Under the pieces are notes generated by a model, which did not search any database, was not told where the DNA came from, and saw nothing but the letters and a program-made list of their open reading frames with translations. Both the position numbers and the translations under genes were made by a program. A DNA stretch of 64,000 nt from Novosphingobium sp. BW1. Lineage in GTDB: Bacteria > Pseudomonadota > Alphaproteobacteria > Sphingomonadales > Sphingomonadaceae. Positions within the stretch are counted from its first letter, which is position 1, and every line of letters begins with the position of its first letter. Below are positions 16,431 through 25,511 of this stretch, piece after piece. Location: assembly GCF_008107685.1 (NCBI RefSeq), contig NZ_VIRF01000078.1, positions 388,270-452,269 on the forward strand. Direction: 5' to 3'.

Positions 16431-18806
16431 TCAACTCGTGAAGAGCGCCTTTCGGATCACCGCGTGCACGCCATAGTTTCCGTTCACGACCTGGCTCACT
16501 CCAAAATCGACGCCCACCGAGAGCAGTGAAATCGCCTCGTCCTCGGACAGCTGCTTGGCCGTCATCAGGAAGCGGCGGGCCTTGCGAAAGGCATCGCGCA
16601 TGGCCTCGTCGAGCGAGGACTTCTTGTAAACCTCGCTCTGCGCGTCAGCGCCCAGTTCCTTAAGGTAATCCGGATGCGAGAAGCCCATGATGACCCACTC
16701 GGTCTCGGTCTCGATAAGCGGGTAATCGACATCGCGCAGCTGCTCCATGACGCCTTGCGCCTTGTGGTGCACGACCTGGATCAGCGCGGTCATCGAACAC
16801 TCGATGGCCGTGCCGCACAGCTCGCTGTCACCTTGCGAGGCATGCGGATCGCCCAGGGAAAGAAGCCCGCCCTCGACCTGAACGGGCAGGAACACCCGCG
16901 CGCCGGGTCCCGTCCGCCAGTTGTCGAGATTGCCGCCAAAGCTGGACGGCGGCACGGAATCGACAAGACCATTGTGGTTGGGCGCGACCGCGATCACGCC
17001 GAAGTGCGGCCGGATCGGGATCTCGACATTGCGCAGCACGTCGAAGTTCTTTTCGATCGTCGCCGGATCGACCGGCACGCCTGGATAATCGTAGCGCGGG
17101 TGCACGACACCGGCCGGGTCGGTCTGCTCGGTCCAGCGGTAAGAGTAGACCGCGTGAGCCGTGGGCGGTCGCATGCCGCCTGCCTCCACCTCGTAGATGG
17201 TGATGACCTCGCGCTGCTTAGGCTCGGTCAAAAGGTCGTGGTAGTGGAAGCCCCAGTAGGTCGCCGCGTTCGAGCCGAAGGACTTGCCCGCAAAGCGCGG
17301 ATTTCCGCTGGGCCGGGGCTTCAAATCGAGAATGCGCACTTCGATGAGATCGCCCGGCATCGCCCCCTCGATGGCGATGGGCCCCGTGCAGATATGGACG
17401 CCGAAACCCTCGCCAGGGCCACGCCCGAGCGCCGAGGCGTCCATCGGCCCGGCGCCGCGCCGGTTGACCGACTTGCCGTGTGCGTCCCAGTAAAACACGC
17501 TCTCCGCACCGCCATCCCCTTCGACCATGCGCTCGGCATCGTCGTTGGCGTGGTGGGTCAGAGTCTCGATCGTCACGAAGTCGCCCGAGCGGATGGATAG
17601 CACGGGTTTCAGGTCTTTGCTGAGAAAGCCCCAGTGGACCGTTTCGGGCGAAGCGGGAAGGTGGTGGTGGCGCACCTGCTCGCCCTCAGGATGGGGGCTA
17701 TAGGGCCCACCGACCTTTGGCTCGCCTTGCGCTGCCTCCGCAGTGTCGGGGGGTTCCGCATCAATGGCATCTTCGCTCTCGGCAGCATCGTTCTCGGCCC
17801 TGGCGGCAAGTGCCTCGCCGCGTGCGGGTTTGCCCCGGCGCAAGAGTTCGACCGCCTCGTTTTCCTGCGGTTGGCCCTTGCGGTACTCACGCGGCGAGAT
17901 GCCGTACTGCTCGCGAAAGGCCCGGCTGAACGAGGCGGAATCGTTGAAGCCCCATTCGAACAGGATGTCCGAGATAGACTTCTGGACGTGCAGCGGGCTG
18001 CGCAGGTCGAGACGGCAGCGCTCCAGCCTGCGCACCTTCACGTAGTGGCCGAAACTGTCGTTGATCGACTCAAAAAGCTTCTGGAGGTAACGCGGCGAGA
18101 TGCCATGCTCGGCCGCGACCTGCTGATAGTTGAGATCAGGATCGGACAGGCGGATCTCGATGGTCTGGAATATCCGCTCCAGAAGTGCAGCGCGCATACC
18201 TGCAGCGCCGCCCAGCGCCTTGGGCGGGGCGTTCTCGAGCAGGCTGGTGACGAGGAACTCGGGAAAAGCCAGTTCCACCGGCCGGGCCTGGTCGGTGGTA
18301 ATCTCGTTAATGGTGTCAGCCAGCGAGCGCAGCATACCGGCAAATACGCGCGCGGTACCGGTGTCGGTCGCGATCTGGCGCGGCGCGGCACCGACCGGGG
18401 TCTTGAGCCGAGCGGTCAGCTCGCTGTGGGGCACCTGCACGATGAGCGTGCGGTTGTCGCCTGCAAAGGAGAGCTGCACCGGCACATCGCCCTGCCCGCA
18501 GATCAGTTCGCCATCGCAGAGCCGCAACTCCTGCTTGGAATCGCGCATCGTCGCGCTGCCATCAAGCAGCAGCGCCACCCAGTAGGTCTGGGGCTGATCG
18601 CGAAAATCGATGGTCCAGGTCTGCTGTGTCCCGGTCACACGAATGAAGCTGATGCCCGTGCTCGACTTGAACTGGATCAGCTCACCATAAAGCGTCGCCT
18701 CGTCGGCCTCGTCGGCCTCGTCGAGCGTCAGCGAGAGGCGTTTCAAGGCAAAGCGCCAGGCATCGCGGCGCTGCTCCTTGGGATAGACATTTGTCGTTAT
18801 GCGCAA
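16431..18806 (-). CDS. AraC-family transcriptional regulator fused to acetamidase/formamidase
   Basis: 791 residues, twice the size of either family. Residues 1-200 look like the AraC-type ligand-binding N-terminal domain (YPKEQRRDAWRFAL near the start). Residues 205-310 are an AraC HTH pair ending FNDSASFSRAFREQYGISP-REYRKG. A low-complexity linker (312-376, rich in Ala, Glu and Asp) follows. Residues 378-791 are a complete amidase: ASPETVHWGFLSKDLKPVL, GGNLDNWRTGPGA, GDPHASQGDSELCGTAIE. No stop or frameshift separates the halves. A 9-bp repeat adds Asp-Glu-Ala units near residue 30. It is the only regulator inside the catabolic island and a paralogue of the amidase at 11836. An activator that also turns over its inducer is the inference; independent functions, or a moonlighting repressor-enzyme like PutA, are alternatives. 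Confidence 0.9.
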   Translation of the reverse strand: MRITTNVYPKEQRRDAWRFALKRLSLTLDEADEADEATLYGELIQFKSSTGISFIRVTGTQQTWTIDFRDQPQTYWVALLLDGSATMRDSKQELRLCDGELICGQGDVPVQLSFAGDNRTLIVQVPHSELTARLKTPVGAAPRQIATDTGTARVFAGMLRSLADTINEITTDQARPVELAFPEFLVTSLLENAPPKALGGAAGMRAALLERIFQTIEIRLSDPDLNYQQVAAEHGISPRYLQKLFESINDSFGHYVKVRRLERCRLDLRSPLHVQKSISDILFEWGFNDSASFSRAFREQYGISPREYRKGQPQENEAVELLRRGKPARGEALAARAENDAAESEDAIDAEPPDTAEAAQGEPKVGGPYSPHPEGEQVRHHHLPASPETVHWGFLSKDLKPVLSIRSGDFVTIETLTHHANDDAERMVEGDGGAESVFYWDAHGKSVNRRGAGPMDASALGRGPGEGFGVHICTGPIAIEGAMPGDLIEVRILDLKPRPSGNPRFAGKSFGSNAATYWGFHYHDLLTEPKQREVITIYEVEAGGMRPPTAHAVYSYRWTEQTDPAGVVHPRYDYPGVPVDPATIEKNFDVLRNVEIPIRPHFGVIAVAPNHNGLVDSVPPSSFGGNLDNWRTGPGARVFLPVQVEGGLLSLGDPHASQGDSELCGTAIECSMTALIQVVHHKAQGVMEQLRDVDYPLIETETEWVIMGFSHPDYLKELGADAQSEVYKKSSLDEAMRDAFRKARRFLMTAKQLSEDEAISLLSVGVDFGVSQVVNGNYGVHAVIRKALFTS

Positions 18807-18939
18807 GGAATTTCCACCCGTTTTCCTGCTATTGGCACGGGGGCGGCCGAAGCCTTCGCTCCGCCCTCATCCGCCACCGCGCCCGCATGGCTAGCGCGCG
18901 CTTCCCATTGCGGCAAGTACTCAGGTCAAAGCCCTGAGT

Positions 18940-20340
18940 TCAGGCCTCGAACGGGGTCTCGGTGCTGCCATAGACGCTAGTTGGACCATCGTCGACCGAC
19001 GCCTTGCCACGACCGCAAACAGCGAGCATGGTGAGCGCGTAGACAAGCGCGCTTGAGGCCATGTCGTCAGGGGTCGGGCGCCAACGCGGCATCCCCGTCG
19101 TCACGGCGGGAATACGGTGCATGTTGAAGACGTTATGGTCACGCCACATGCTCGAATAGACCGGATGGGCCAATTCCAGCGGCGCGCCACGCGCCAGCCG
19201 GGTCGCCGCATCGACCGCGCCGGAAAGGGCCGCGACCTCGCGCTCGGCGGCCTCGAAACCGTGGCGCACGACGACCGGCTCAACATCGAAACTCTCGACA
19301 TCGACGCTGCGCATGGCCGCCGTGATCCCGTGCATGGCCTCGGCCGCCTTCTGGCGCGGATTGAGGCCAACTTCGATGTAGAGCGCACAGATCTCGGTGC
19401 CCGCGCCGAAGTCGGTGGGCATCCCACCCCGCACCGAAGCGATCTGCACCTTGGGCGCGACCTCGCCGCTCGCGGTGCGCATGATCGAGTTCGCCTCCCA
19501 CGTCAGGCCCCAGGCGTGGAGCGCCTCGATCACCGGGCCGAGGCGGTAGATCGGGTTGGGGTGGGCCGTGGCCAGACGCGGCGCTTCCAGGATCGGCGTA
19601 AACATGCCCTGCCCGTAGATCCGCACCCGAAAGACCGCATAGCCCGAGCCCTGCCAGGTGAGGCCGAAGTCGGTGCCTTCCGCCGCGATGGCGTAATCGG
19701 GCGCGACGCCGCCGTGGTGGAACAGGTAGTGGGCGCCGATGTCCTTGCCCATGTAGTCAATGCCTGCGAACTCCTCGATGGGTTCTGGGCCGATCTCGCC
19801 CGGGCACGCGGTCAGCCAGGTCTTTCCGGCAAGCCCGATGCCCGCCTTCTTCAGCGCCTTCGCCGCGATCAAAAAGCAGGACATGGGACCACGGTCATTG
19901 GAGATGGGAAAGCCGCGCAGGCGTCCCTCCTCATCGAGCCAGCACTTCGTCCACTCAGGGTCGGCCATCGTGCTCTCGCGGAAGCGGAAGCGGTCCTGCT
20001 CGGCGATACCGCTCGGGCTCTCGGTGTCGAGGTGGGCGGTGAAGAGCAGGTTCGCGCCCGGCGCTGTGCCGCCGTATTCACCGATCACGTTGGGACGCTC
20101 GGGCACGGCGCCGACCTTGCGCGGTTTGAAGCCTTCGTGCCCCAACCAGTCGTGGACGAACTCGGCTGCTGCCAGTTCCTCGCGGGAGCGGCTGGGGATG
20201 TTGCCCAGCTCCAGCGCCAGGGCGACCAGTTCGTCGGTGTCGATCGCGGCGGCGATCGCCTCGCGCTCCTCCTCGCTCACCGCATAAGGGGCAGCGGCAG
20301 GATCGGCGAAGGTAGGGGCGGAGGCAGGAATGTCGGCCAC
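18940..20340 (-). CDS. M20-family zinc hydrolase (peptidase/deacylase-like)
   Basis: 466-residue amidohydrolase of the M20 clan (acetylornithine deacetylase/carboxypeptidase G2 type). Metal-site motifs are the first His-Asp in LFTAHLDTES, the Asp in ISNDRGPMS, the Glu pair in CPGEIGPEP and the Glu in AAEGTDFG. The family normally hydrolyses an amide or N-acyl bond using two zinc ions. GTG at 20340 is chosen because AAGGA lies 6 bases upstream; a TTG 7 codons earlier lacks one. It starts 42 bases after an MFS transporter gene on the same strand, so import and hydrolysis of one substrate is plausible. Length is above the usual 380-430. Confidence 0.82.
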   Translation of the reverse strand: MADIPASAPTFADPAAAPYAVSEEEREAIAAAIDTDELVALALELGNIPSRSREELAAAEFVHDWLGHEGFKPRKVGAVPERPNVIGEYGGTAPGANLLFTAHLDTESPSGIAEQDRFRFRESTMADPEWTKCWLDEEGRLRGFPISNDRGPMSCFLIAAKALKKAGIGLAGKTWLTACPGEIGPEPIEEFAGIDYMGKDIGAHYLFHHGGVAPDYAIAAEGTDFGLTWQGSGYAVFRVRIYGQGMFTPILEAPRLATAHPNPIYRLGPVIEALHAWGLTWEANSIMRTASGEVAPKVQIASVRGGMPTDFGAGTEICALYIEVGLNPRQKAAEAMHGITAAMRSVDVESFDVEPVVVRHGFEAAEREVAALSGAVDAATRLARGAPLELAHPVYSSMWRDHNVFNMHRIPAVTTGMPRWRPTPDDMASSALVYALTMLAVCGRGKASVDDGPTSVYGSTETPFEA

Positions 20341-20382
20341 GGAAGATCCTTGTCTTGTCAAGTTTCGCCGGAAAGGCAGGCG

Positions 20383-21633
20383 TCAGTGGGATGGCACGGG
20401 CATGGCGTCCGGGGAAGTGCCCTGCGCCTCGCCATAGCGCGGTAGGAGCAGGAGCAGCAACGCACCGCCCGCAAGCGCCGCCCCCACGCCCAGAAGGGCC
20501 GGGCGGTAGGAATAGACGTTGTCGAAGACGAGATCGAGTAGGATCGGTGTGATCCCCTGTGCGGCGATCACGGCCGAGTACATGGCCCCGATGATCGAGC
20601 CGAAGTGGCGTACTCCGAAGTAGCGCGCGATGAAATAAGGAAGCGCACCGTATTGCGCCCCCATGCCCACGCCCAGCAGCAATCCGGCGAAGAGCAGCAC
20701 CGGGGTGCCCACCCCGAATTCCAAGAGCGCCAGCCCGCCGATGGCAAGGCCGTACATCGGCACCGCGACACGCGGGGTCTGGATCTTGTCCATGATCCGC
20801 CCGGTCACGACCTGCCAGCCCGAGGTCGTCAGCGCAAAGACGCTGACCACCGCAGTACCCGTCGCAACAGAAACGCCCCGGTCCCCCAGGATCGGCACGA
20901 CGTGGCTGAAGATCGCGGTGGTCCCGCCGGCCCCGGCCGCAACGGCCAGGAGAACCAGCCAAAATGCGGGAAGCCTGGCGGCCTCGGCCAGCGTCAGGCC
21001 TTCGCGCGCAGCCTCCTCCTGCGCAGCGCTCGCGCTTGCAGCCCGGTCGCGCAGGAAGAGCACAAGGATCGGGAAGGCCAGCAGCAAGACGAAGGCGGCG
21101 ATCCCCAGATACCCCGCACGCCAGCCCCAGGCGCCTACGAGAATGGCGGCCAGCACCGGCATGATGACCGATCCGATCCCGCAGCCCCCGCCCGCACTGA
21201 TACCCAGCGCCGTGCCCCGATTGCTCTCGAACCAGTCAGCAACGACCTTCTGGTAAATCGGTGTCCCAGCCATCGCGCTGAAGATCGAGAGCACGGCGAA
21301 GGTCGCGTAAAACTGCAGAAGGCTGCCGCTCGTCAGCGCCAGAGCGGCAATGGAGAGAGCCAGCCCGACCACGCCGGTCAGCAAGGTGCGGCGCGCGCCG
21401 TGTGCGTCGACATGCCGTCCGATGATCGGGTAACTGACCGCGCCCACGACCGCGAGAATGCCGAGCACGCCCGAAATGCTCGCGCGCGACCATTCGAAGT
21501 TCTCGGACAAAGGCACCAGGAACAGCCCGAAGACGGCGTGAACCGCAGGCGTTACGCTGACCGCATTGCCCAGCGTACAGGCGAACAGGACAGGCGTGCG
21601 TCCCGCTACAGCGGAGGGATCTCGCGGGGTCAT
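20383..21633 (-). CDS. MFS transporter, oxalate/formate antiporter-like
   Basis: 416-residue 12-helix permease. The ATG at 21633 (MTPRDPSAVAG) has AGGAAAGG upstream; an in-frame TTG two codons earlier is less likely. Family features include WSRASISGVLGILAVVGA in the second helix region and a conserved RGTALGISAGGGCGIG stretch. It is followed after 42 bases by the M20 hydrolase and lies 76 bases after the cysteine hydrolase gene, so these leftward genes may be one operon starting with the flavin monooxygenase at 23477. Likely uptake of the compound attacked by the hydrolases. Confidence 0.85.
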   Translation of the reverse strand: MTPRDPSAVAGRTPVLFACTLGNAVSVTPAVHAVFGLFLVPLSENFEWSRASISGVLGILAVVGAVSYPIIGRHVDAHGARRTLLTGVVGLALSIAALALTSGSLLQFYATFAVLSIFSAMAGTPIYQKVVADWFESNRGTALGISAGGGCGIGSVIMPVLAAILVGAWGWRAGYLGIAAFVLLLAFPILVLFLRDRAASASAAQEEAAREGLTLAEAARLPAFWLVLLAVAAGAGGTTAIFSHVVPILGDRGVSVATGTAVVSVFALTTSGWQVVTGRIMDKIQTPRVAVPMYGLAIGGLALLEFGVGTPVLLFAGLLLGVGMGAQYGALPYFIARYFGVRHFGSIIGAMYSAVIAAQGITPILLDLVFDNVYSYRPALLGVGAALAGGALLLLLLPRYGEAQGTSPDAMPVPSH

Positions 21634-21709
21634 CGGCAAGCACCTTTCCTGGAAATGTTTCGGGAGACCGGCCGGGTGTGCAGCTGTGCGAGGCCCGGCC
21701 CACCGCGCA

Positions 21710-22360
21710 TCAGGCCAGCGCCTCGTGAACGGCCGCGCTCGTAGTCAGAAGACCGATGTTCTGCGCCAGCACGTCGAGCGTACTGGCGTGCAGATGCTCT
21801 TCGTAAGCCACGCAGGCATCGCTCACGAGGAACACATTGTAGCCCCTGTGAAAGGCCGTGCGCGCGGTACTATCGACGCAGCACTCGGTGGTCATCCCGC
21901 TCATCAGAAGCGTGTCGATGCCGCGTGCGCGCAGCTGCGCATCAAGATCAGTTCCATGGAAGCTGTCGAAGAGCAGCTTCTCGATCTCGATGTCCCCCTC
22001 TTGCGGCGCCACGCGGTAATAGTCCGCCCCGCCACCCTCGGCCCGGCAAATCGCCTCCCCACCCGGCATGCCGCGCCGAACCATCAGGGTCTTGAGCGCA
22101 TCGCTGTCGGTTTCCGGCCGCGTCACCACGCGCATGAAGGCGATCGTGCCGCCAGCGCGGCGCATGTCCGCGATCAAATCCTCGATCCTCTCAATGGCCG
22201 TCTCGATCGGCGCGAAGTCATTGCAGAACGTGCCCGCAACACCTTCGGACGAGGCAAAATCGACCTGGATATCGACAACGACGAGCGCCGTCTTCACAGG
22301 GTCGATCATGCCGGCAAGATCAGGGCCCGCAACGTGGGGCAGATCGGTCGTATCAGGCAT
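21710..22360 (-). CDS. Cysteine hydrolase, isochorismatase superfamily (RutB-like position)
   Basis: 216-residue cysteine amidohydrolase. The catalytic Asp lies in ALVVVDIQVDF and the nucleophile Cys in GMTTECCVDSTA. KLLFDSFHGTDLDAQLR matches the Lys/FxG-TDLD region shared by nicotinamidase, RutB and N-carbamoylsarcosine amidase-like enzymes. The ATG at 22360 overlaps the end of the RutA-like monooxygenase gene by 8 bases, the same partnership as RutA-RutB in uracil breakdown, where RutB hydrolyses ureidoacrylate. The local residues around Cys differ from RutB (TTECC rather than ATNVC), so another carbamoyl or amide substrate is possible. Confidence 0.85.
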   Translation of the reverse strand: MPDTTDLPHVAGPDLAGMIDPVKTALVVVDIQVDFASSEGVAGTFCNDFAPIETAIERIEDLIADMRRAGGTIAFMRVVTRPETDSDALKTLMVRRGMPGGEAICRAEGGGADYYRVAPQEGDIEIEKLLFDSFHGTDLDAQLRARGIDTLLMSGMTTECCVDSTARTAFHRGYNVFLVSDACVAYEEHLHASTLDVLAQNIGLLTTSAAVHEALA

Positions 22361-23477
22361 TCGAGCCGACCGCGATCTTGCCCGGAAAGCGCTCACGCAG
22401 GACAGGTAGGACTTCCTTGCCGAACTTGGGGATCCCTGTGACGTAGTCGTCGAAGATCAGCATCATACCATCGGTTCCGGCGACCTCGAACAGCTGGATC
22501 AGTTCGGCCGCGACCGTCTCCGAGGAGCCCGCGATGTGCGCCGACATGAAGCTGGAACGCGCCTTTCGGGTGAAGTCGTTCTCCTTCCCGATCTCGTTGT
22601 CTAGGAAACCGTAGGCGCGCATCATGCCTTCCAGCGCGCCTTCGTCGAAACCATCGGCGTAGTGCTTCGCCTTGGCCTGTGCCTCCTCGTCGGTTTCGCC
22701 CAGCACGATGGTCATCATCGAATAGGTACGCACGAAGCGCCCGATGCTGGCTGCGTCCTCTTTGGCGTCCTTGCTGGCCTGCGCCAGCTGGTCGGCATCG
22801 CCGCCCGAGAGGAAGATCGCGTCCATCTCCTCCGAAGTGAAGCGCATGCCCTTTTGGGACGAGCCCGCGCACACGAGGAACGGGCGCTTCTGGGGCTTGG
22901 GCCAGGACTGGCAGTCCTCAAGCTGGACATAGGTGCCATCCATCGTGACCGAATCCTCGGCCCACAGACGCTTGATCGCAGTGACCCATTCCTTGGCGAG
23001 ATCGTAGCGCGCGTCGTGGTCCACGCCTTCGGGCCAGGCCCCCATCTGCGAGAACTCGCCCTTGTAGGAGCCGGTAACGACGTTGAGCCCGGCGCGTCCG
23101 CCCGAAATCTGGTCGAGCGTCGCGATCATCTTGGCAACGACGCCCGGGTTCTGGAGAAGCGTATGGACCGTGCCCCAGGTCTTCACCCGGCTGGTCGCTT
23201 CGGCAAGACCGGCAATAGTCATCACCGAATCGAGCGAACTGTCCCAGTGGTGCGTCTCGCCGCCGTAGCCGCGGTACTTGGCCATTGCCATGATGAAGTC
23301 GAACCCGGCCTCCTCGGCCAGCAGACCGCATTGCCGGCAGTAATCGTAGGAGCCGTCGATCTCGGGCTTGTTCTTCGAGATGATCCACCCGCCGTTGGCG
23401 ATCGGCAGGAAAATCCCGAGATCCTTGCCACCCGTATCGGAAGGCACTCCGAATTGGGTCGGTTGCAGTTCAGCCAT
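22353..23477 (-). CDS. LLM-class flavin-dependent monooxygenase, RutA-like
   Basis: 374-residue FMN-dependent monooxygenase of the bacterial-luciferase-like class, closest by eye to pyrimidine monooxygenase RutA and alkanesulfonate-type enzymes. The N-terminal LGIFLPIANGGWIIS, the ETHHWDSSLDSVMTIAGLAE region, the ISGGRAGLNVVTG phosphate-binding segment and FLVCAGSSQKGMRF are family hallmarks. RutA opens the uracil ring between N3 and C4 by oxidative amide cleavage. The gene overlaps a cysteine hydrolase like rutAB, but no rutC-F, reductase or permease of the rut type is present. Start: ATG at 23477, with an adjacent GTG possible. Confidence 0.85.
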   Translation of the reverse strand: MAELQPTQFGVPSDTGGKDLGIFLPIANGGWIISKNKPEIDGSYDYCRQCGLLAEEAGFDFIMAMAKYRGYGGETHHWDSSLDSVMTIAGLAEATSRVKTWGTVHTLLQNPGVVAKMIATLDQISGGRAGLNVVTGSYKGEFSQMGAWPEGVDHDARYDLAKEWVTAIKRLWAEDSVTMDGTYVQLEDCQSWPKPQKRPFLVCAGSSQKGMRFTSEEMDAIFLSGGDADQLAQASKDAKEDAASIGRFVRTYSMMTIVLGETDEEAQAKAKHYADGFDEGALEGMMRAYGFLDNEIGKENDFTRKARSSFMSAHIAGSSETVAAELIQLFEVAGTDGMMLIFDDYVTGIPKFGKEVLPVLRERFPGKIAVGSNA

Positions 23478-23513
23478 CACTTTGTCCCATCGTCTCTCTC
23501 GTGTCTCGCCCCA

Positions 23514-24476
23514 TCAAGGTAGGATGGCGGCCGACCTGTTCTTGATTGGCAGCGCATGTTCTGTTGCCGGTTCGGAAAGCAGGTCGGCAACCATCTCGCG
23601 CGAAGGCATCGAGGGCGCGGCCCCATGCGAAAGGGTGGAGAGCGCCGCCGCCGCGCAGGCGAAGGGAACCGCCTGTTCGAGCGTGCGCCCCTCGTCAAGA
23701 AGCGCGGCCAGCGCCCCGCAGAAACAATCCCCCGCGCCCACTGTGTCGACTGGCTGCACCGGGATCGAGGGCACATGGATGAGACTCTTCTGGCGCACGA
23801 TCAGCGCGCCGGCCGCGCCCAGCGTCACGATCGCGGCCTGATCCTCGCGGCAGAACAGCGTGCGCGTGCGTGCCGCTAGAGCCGTCATCTCGGCGTCCTC
23901 GCCCGGCAACAGCGCGCTCACCTGCGCCGCCGGCGCGTAGACGTCGAGTTCAGGACGGTTAAGGACAAGGATATCAACGTGCGGGAACAGGGCCTTGGCC
24001 TCGATCAAGGCAGGGGCGGTGTTGATAATGCGCAGCGCCCGACTCCCGGCAAGAAGTGAGGCGAGCGCCGGGATCGGCACCTCGAGCTGCGAGAGCAATA
24101 CCCCACTCTCCACTGGCGCGCAGCCTTCCAGACGCGCATTGGCGCCCGAGATGACGATAATCTGGTTTTCGCCCAGCGCATCGACCGCGATGTAGGCGGT
24201 GCCCGTCGCCTCGCCGGGAAGCGTGCGGATGCCTCCCACGTCTATGCCTTCTATGGCCAGACGCTGGACCATCCATTTGCCCGATTCGTCCTCGCCGACC
24301 GCGCCGACGAAGTGGACCTGCGCGCCCATGCGGGCCGCTGCCACGCCCTGGTTGGCGCCTTTCCCCCCCGGCAGGCGAGCGGTAGCTTCTGCCAGAACCG
24401 TTTCGCCCGGCAGCGGCAGGCGCTGGAGCGAGGTGATGATATCAATGTTGATCGAACCAACGATGTGAACAGCCAA
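23514..24476 (-). CDS. Ribokinase-like PfkB-family sugar kinase
   Basis: 320-residue kinase of the PfkB family. The start motif GSINIDIITSLQRLPLPGET, the sugar-binding GGKGANQG and the anion hole/catalytic DTVGAGDCFCGAL are all present, which fits ribokinase (D-ribose to ribose 5-phosphate). The start is taken as TTG at 24476 (LAVHIVGSIN), since the upstream extension is not conserved and no ATG fits; this start is uncertain. The gene sits 33 bases after the monooxygenase gene start and diverges from the SDR at 24681. A nucleoside source of the heterocycle would explain a ribose kinase here, which is inference. Confidence 0.88.
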   Translation of the reverse strand: MAVHIVGSINIDIITSLQRLPLPGETVLAEATARLPGGKGANQGVAAARMGAQVHFVGAVGEDESGKWMVQRLAIEGIDVGGIRTLPGEATGTAYIAVDALGENQIIVISGANARLEGCAPVESGVLLSQLEVPIPALASLLAGSRALRIINTAPALIEAKALFPHVDILVLNRPELDVYAPAAQVSALLPGEDAEMTALAARTRTLFCREDQAAIVTLGAAGALIVRQKSLIHVPSIPVQPVDTVGAGDCFCGALAALLDEGRTLEQAVPFACAAAALSTLSHGAAPSMPSREMVADLLSEPATEHALPIKNRSAAILP

Positions 24477-24680
24477 GCGCGCGCCCCGTCCCGTTACCCA
24501 AAAAACCTTGCCGAAAATGCCTCGATTGGCATTGCAGCCCGAGTGGTGCAGCATGGGTTGCGCACGCTGGTCAAGCGCGGCCACGGGCGGTGCGCCCTCG
24601 CACAAGATTTGCGGGCGCCAGCGCAAAGAGAATGCACGGGATCACTACCTAGTCTCGGCGCCAACAAGGAGACCTCAGAC

Positions 24681-25511
24681 ATGACGAACTGGCTTATCAC
24701 GGGCATCGGCGGCGGGCTTGGCCGCGAACTGTCGAAAGCCGCCCTAGCGCGCGGGGACACGGTCGTGGGCCTCACCCGCAAGCGCGAGGATACGGAGCTG
24801 ACCGCGCTCGCGCCCGAGCGCATGCACATCGTCCAGATCGATCTCGCCGACGAAGCCTCGGTCGAAGCGGCCGTCGCACGCGCGCAGATACTAACCGGCG
24901 CCATCGACCGGCTCGTCAACAACGCAGGCTACGGCCTGGTCGGCGCGATCGAGGAAGTCTCCATCGAAGAGGCCCGTGCGCTCTTCGAAATCAACGTCTT
25001 CGGCGCCCTGCGCATGATCCGCGCCGTGCTGCCCGCGATGCGCGCGCAAAAACGCGGCCACATCGTCAACGTGACATCGGTCAGCGGCCATGCGCCCTGG
25101 GCCGGAACCGGCATCTACGGAGCCAGCAAGTACGCTCTTGAATGCATCGGGCAGACGCTTGCCCAGGAAGTCGCACCCATGAACATCGGCGTCACCAACG
25201 TCGCGCCGGGCGGCATGCGCACCGAGTTTGCAGGCGGCAGCCTCATCGTCGCCGCGCGCGACATTGCCGAATACGACGAGGTCGCCCACTTCGCCCGTCG
25301 CTCGCTGACCGAAAATGCAGGGGCGGAGGCAGGCGATCCCGCCCGCGCCGCGCAGGCCATCCTCGCAGCGCTCGATGCTCCCGAGCCGCCGCTGCATCTG
25401 CTTCTGGGCGAGGATGCGCTCCATTACGCCAGCGATCAGCACGCCCGCGTTGCACAGGACATGCAGACCTGGGAAAGTCTCGCGCGCTCCATCGCATTTG
25501 CCAAGGCGTGA
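24681..25511 (+). CDS. Short-chain dehydrogenase/reductase
   Basis: 276-residue NAD(P)-dependent oxidoreductase of the classical SDR family. It has the cofactor motif ITGIGGGLGREL, VNNAGYG and the catalytic GIYGASKYALE (Tyr-x3-Lys), preceded by VTSVSG (Ser). The ATG at 24681 has AAGGAG 9 bases upstream; the longer frame to 24312 lies within the ribokinase gene and is not used. It overlaps the next gene by one base (TGATG) so the two are co-translated. Substrate unknown; oxidation of an alcohol intermediate is the generic role. Confidence 0.9.
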   Translation: MTNWLITGIGGGLGRELSKAALARGDTVVGLTRKREDTELTALAPERMHIVQIDLADEASVEAAVARAQILTGAIDRLVNNAGYGLVGAIEEVSIEEARALFEINVFGALRMIRAVLPAMRAQKRGHIVNVTSVSGHAPWAGTGIYGASKYALECIGQTLAQEVAPMNIGVTNVAPGGMRTEFAGGSLIVAARDIAEYDEVAHFARRSLTENAGAEAGDPARAAQAILAALDAPEPPLHLLLGEDALHYASDQHARVAQDMQTWESLARSIAFAKA

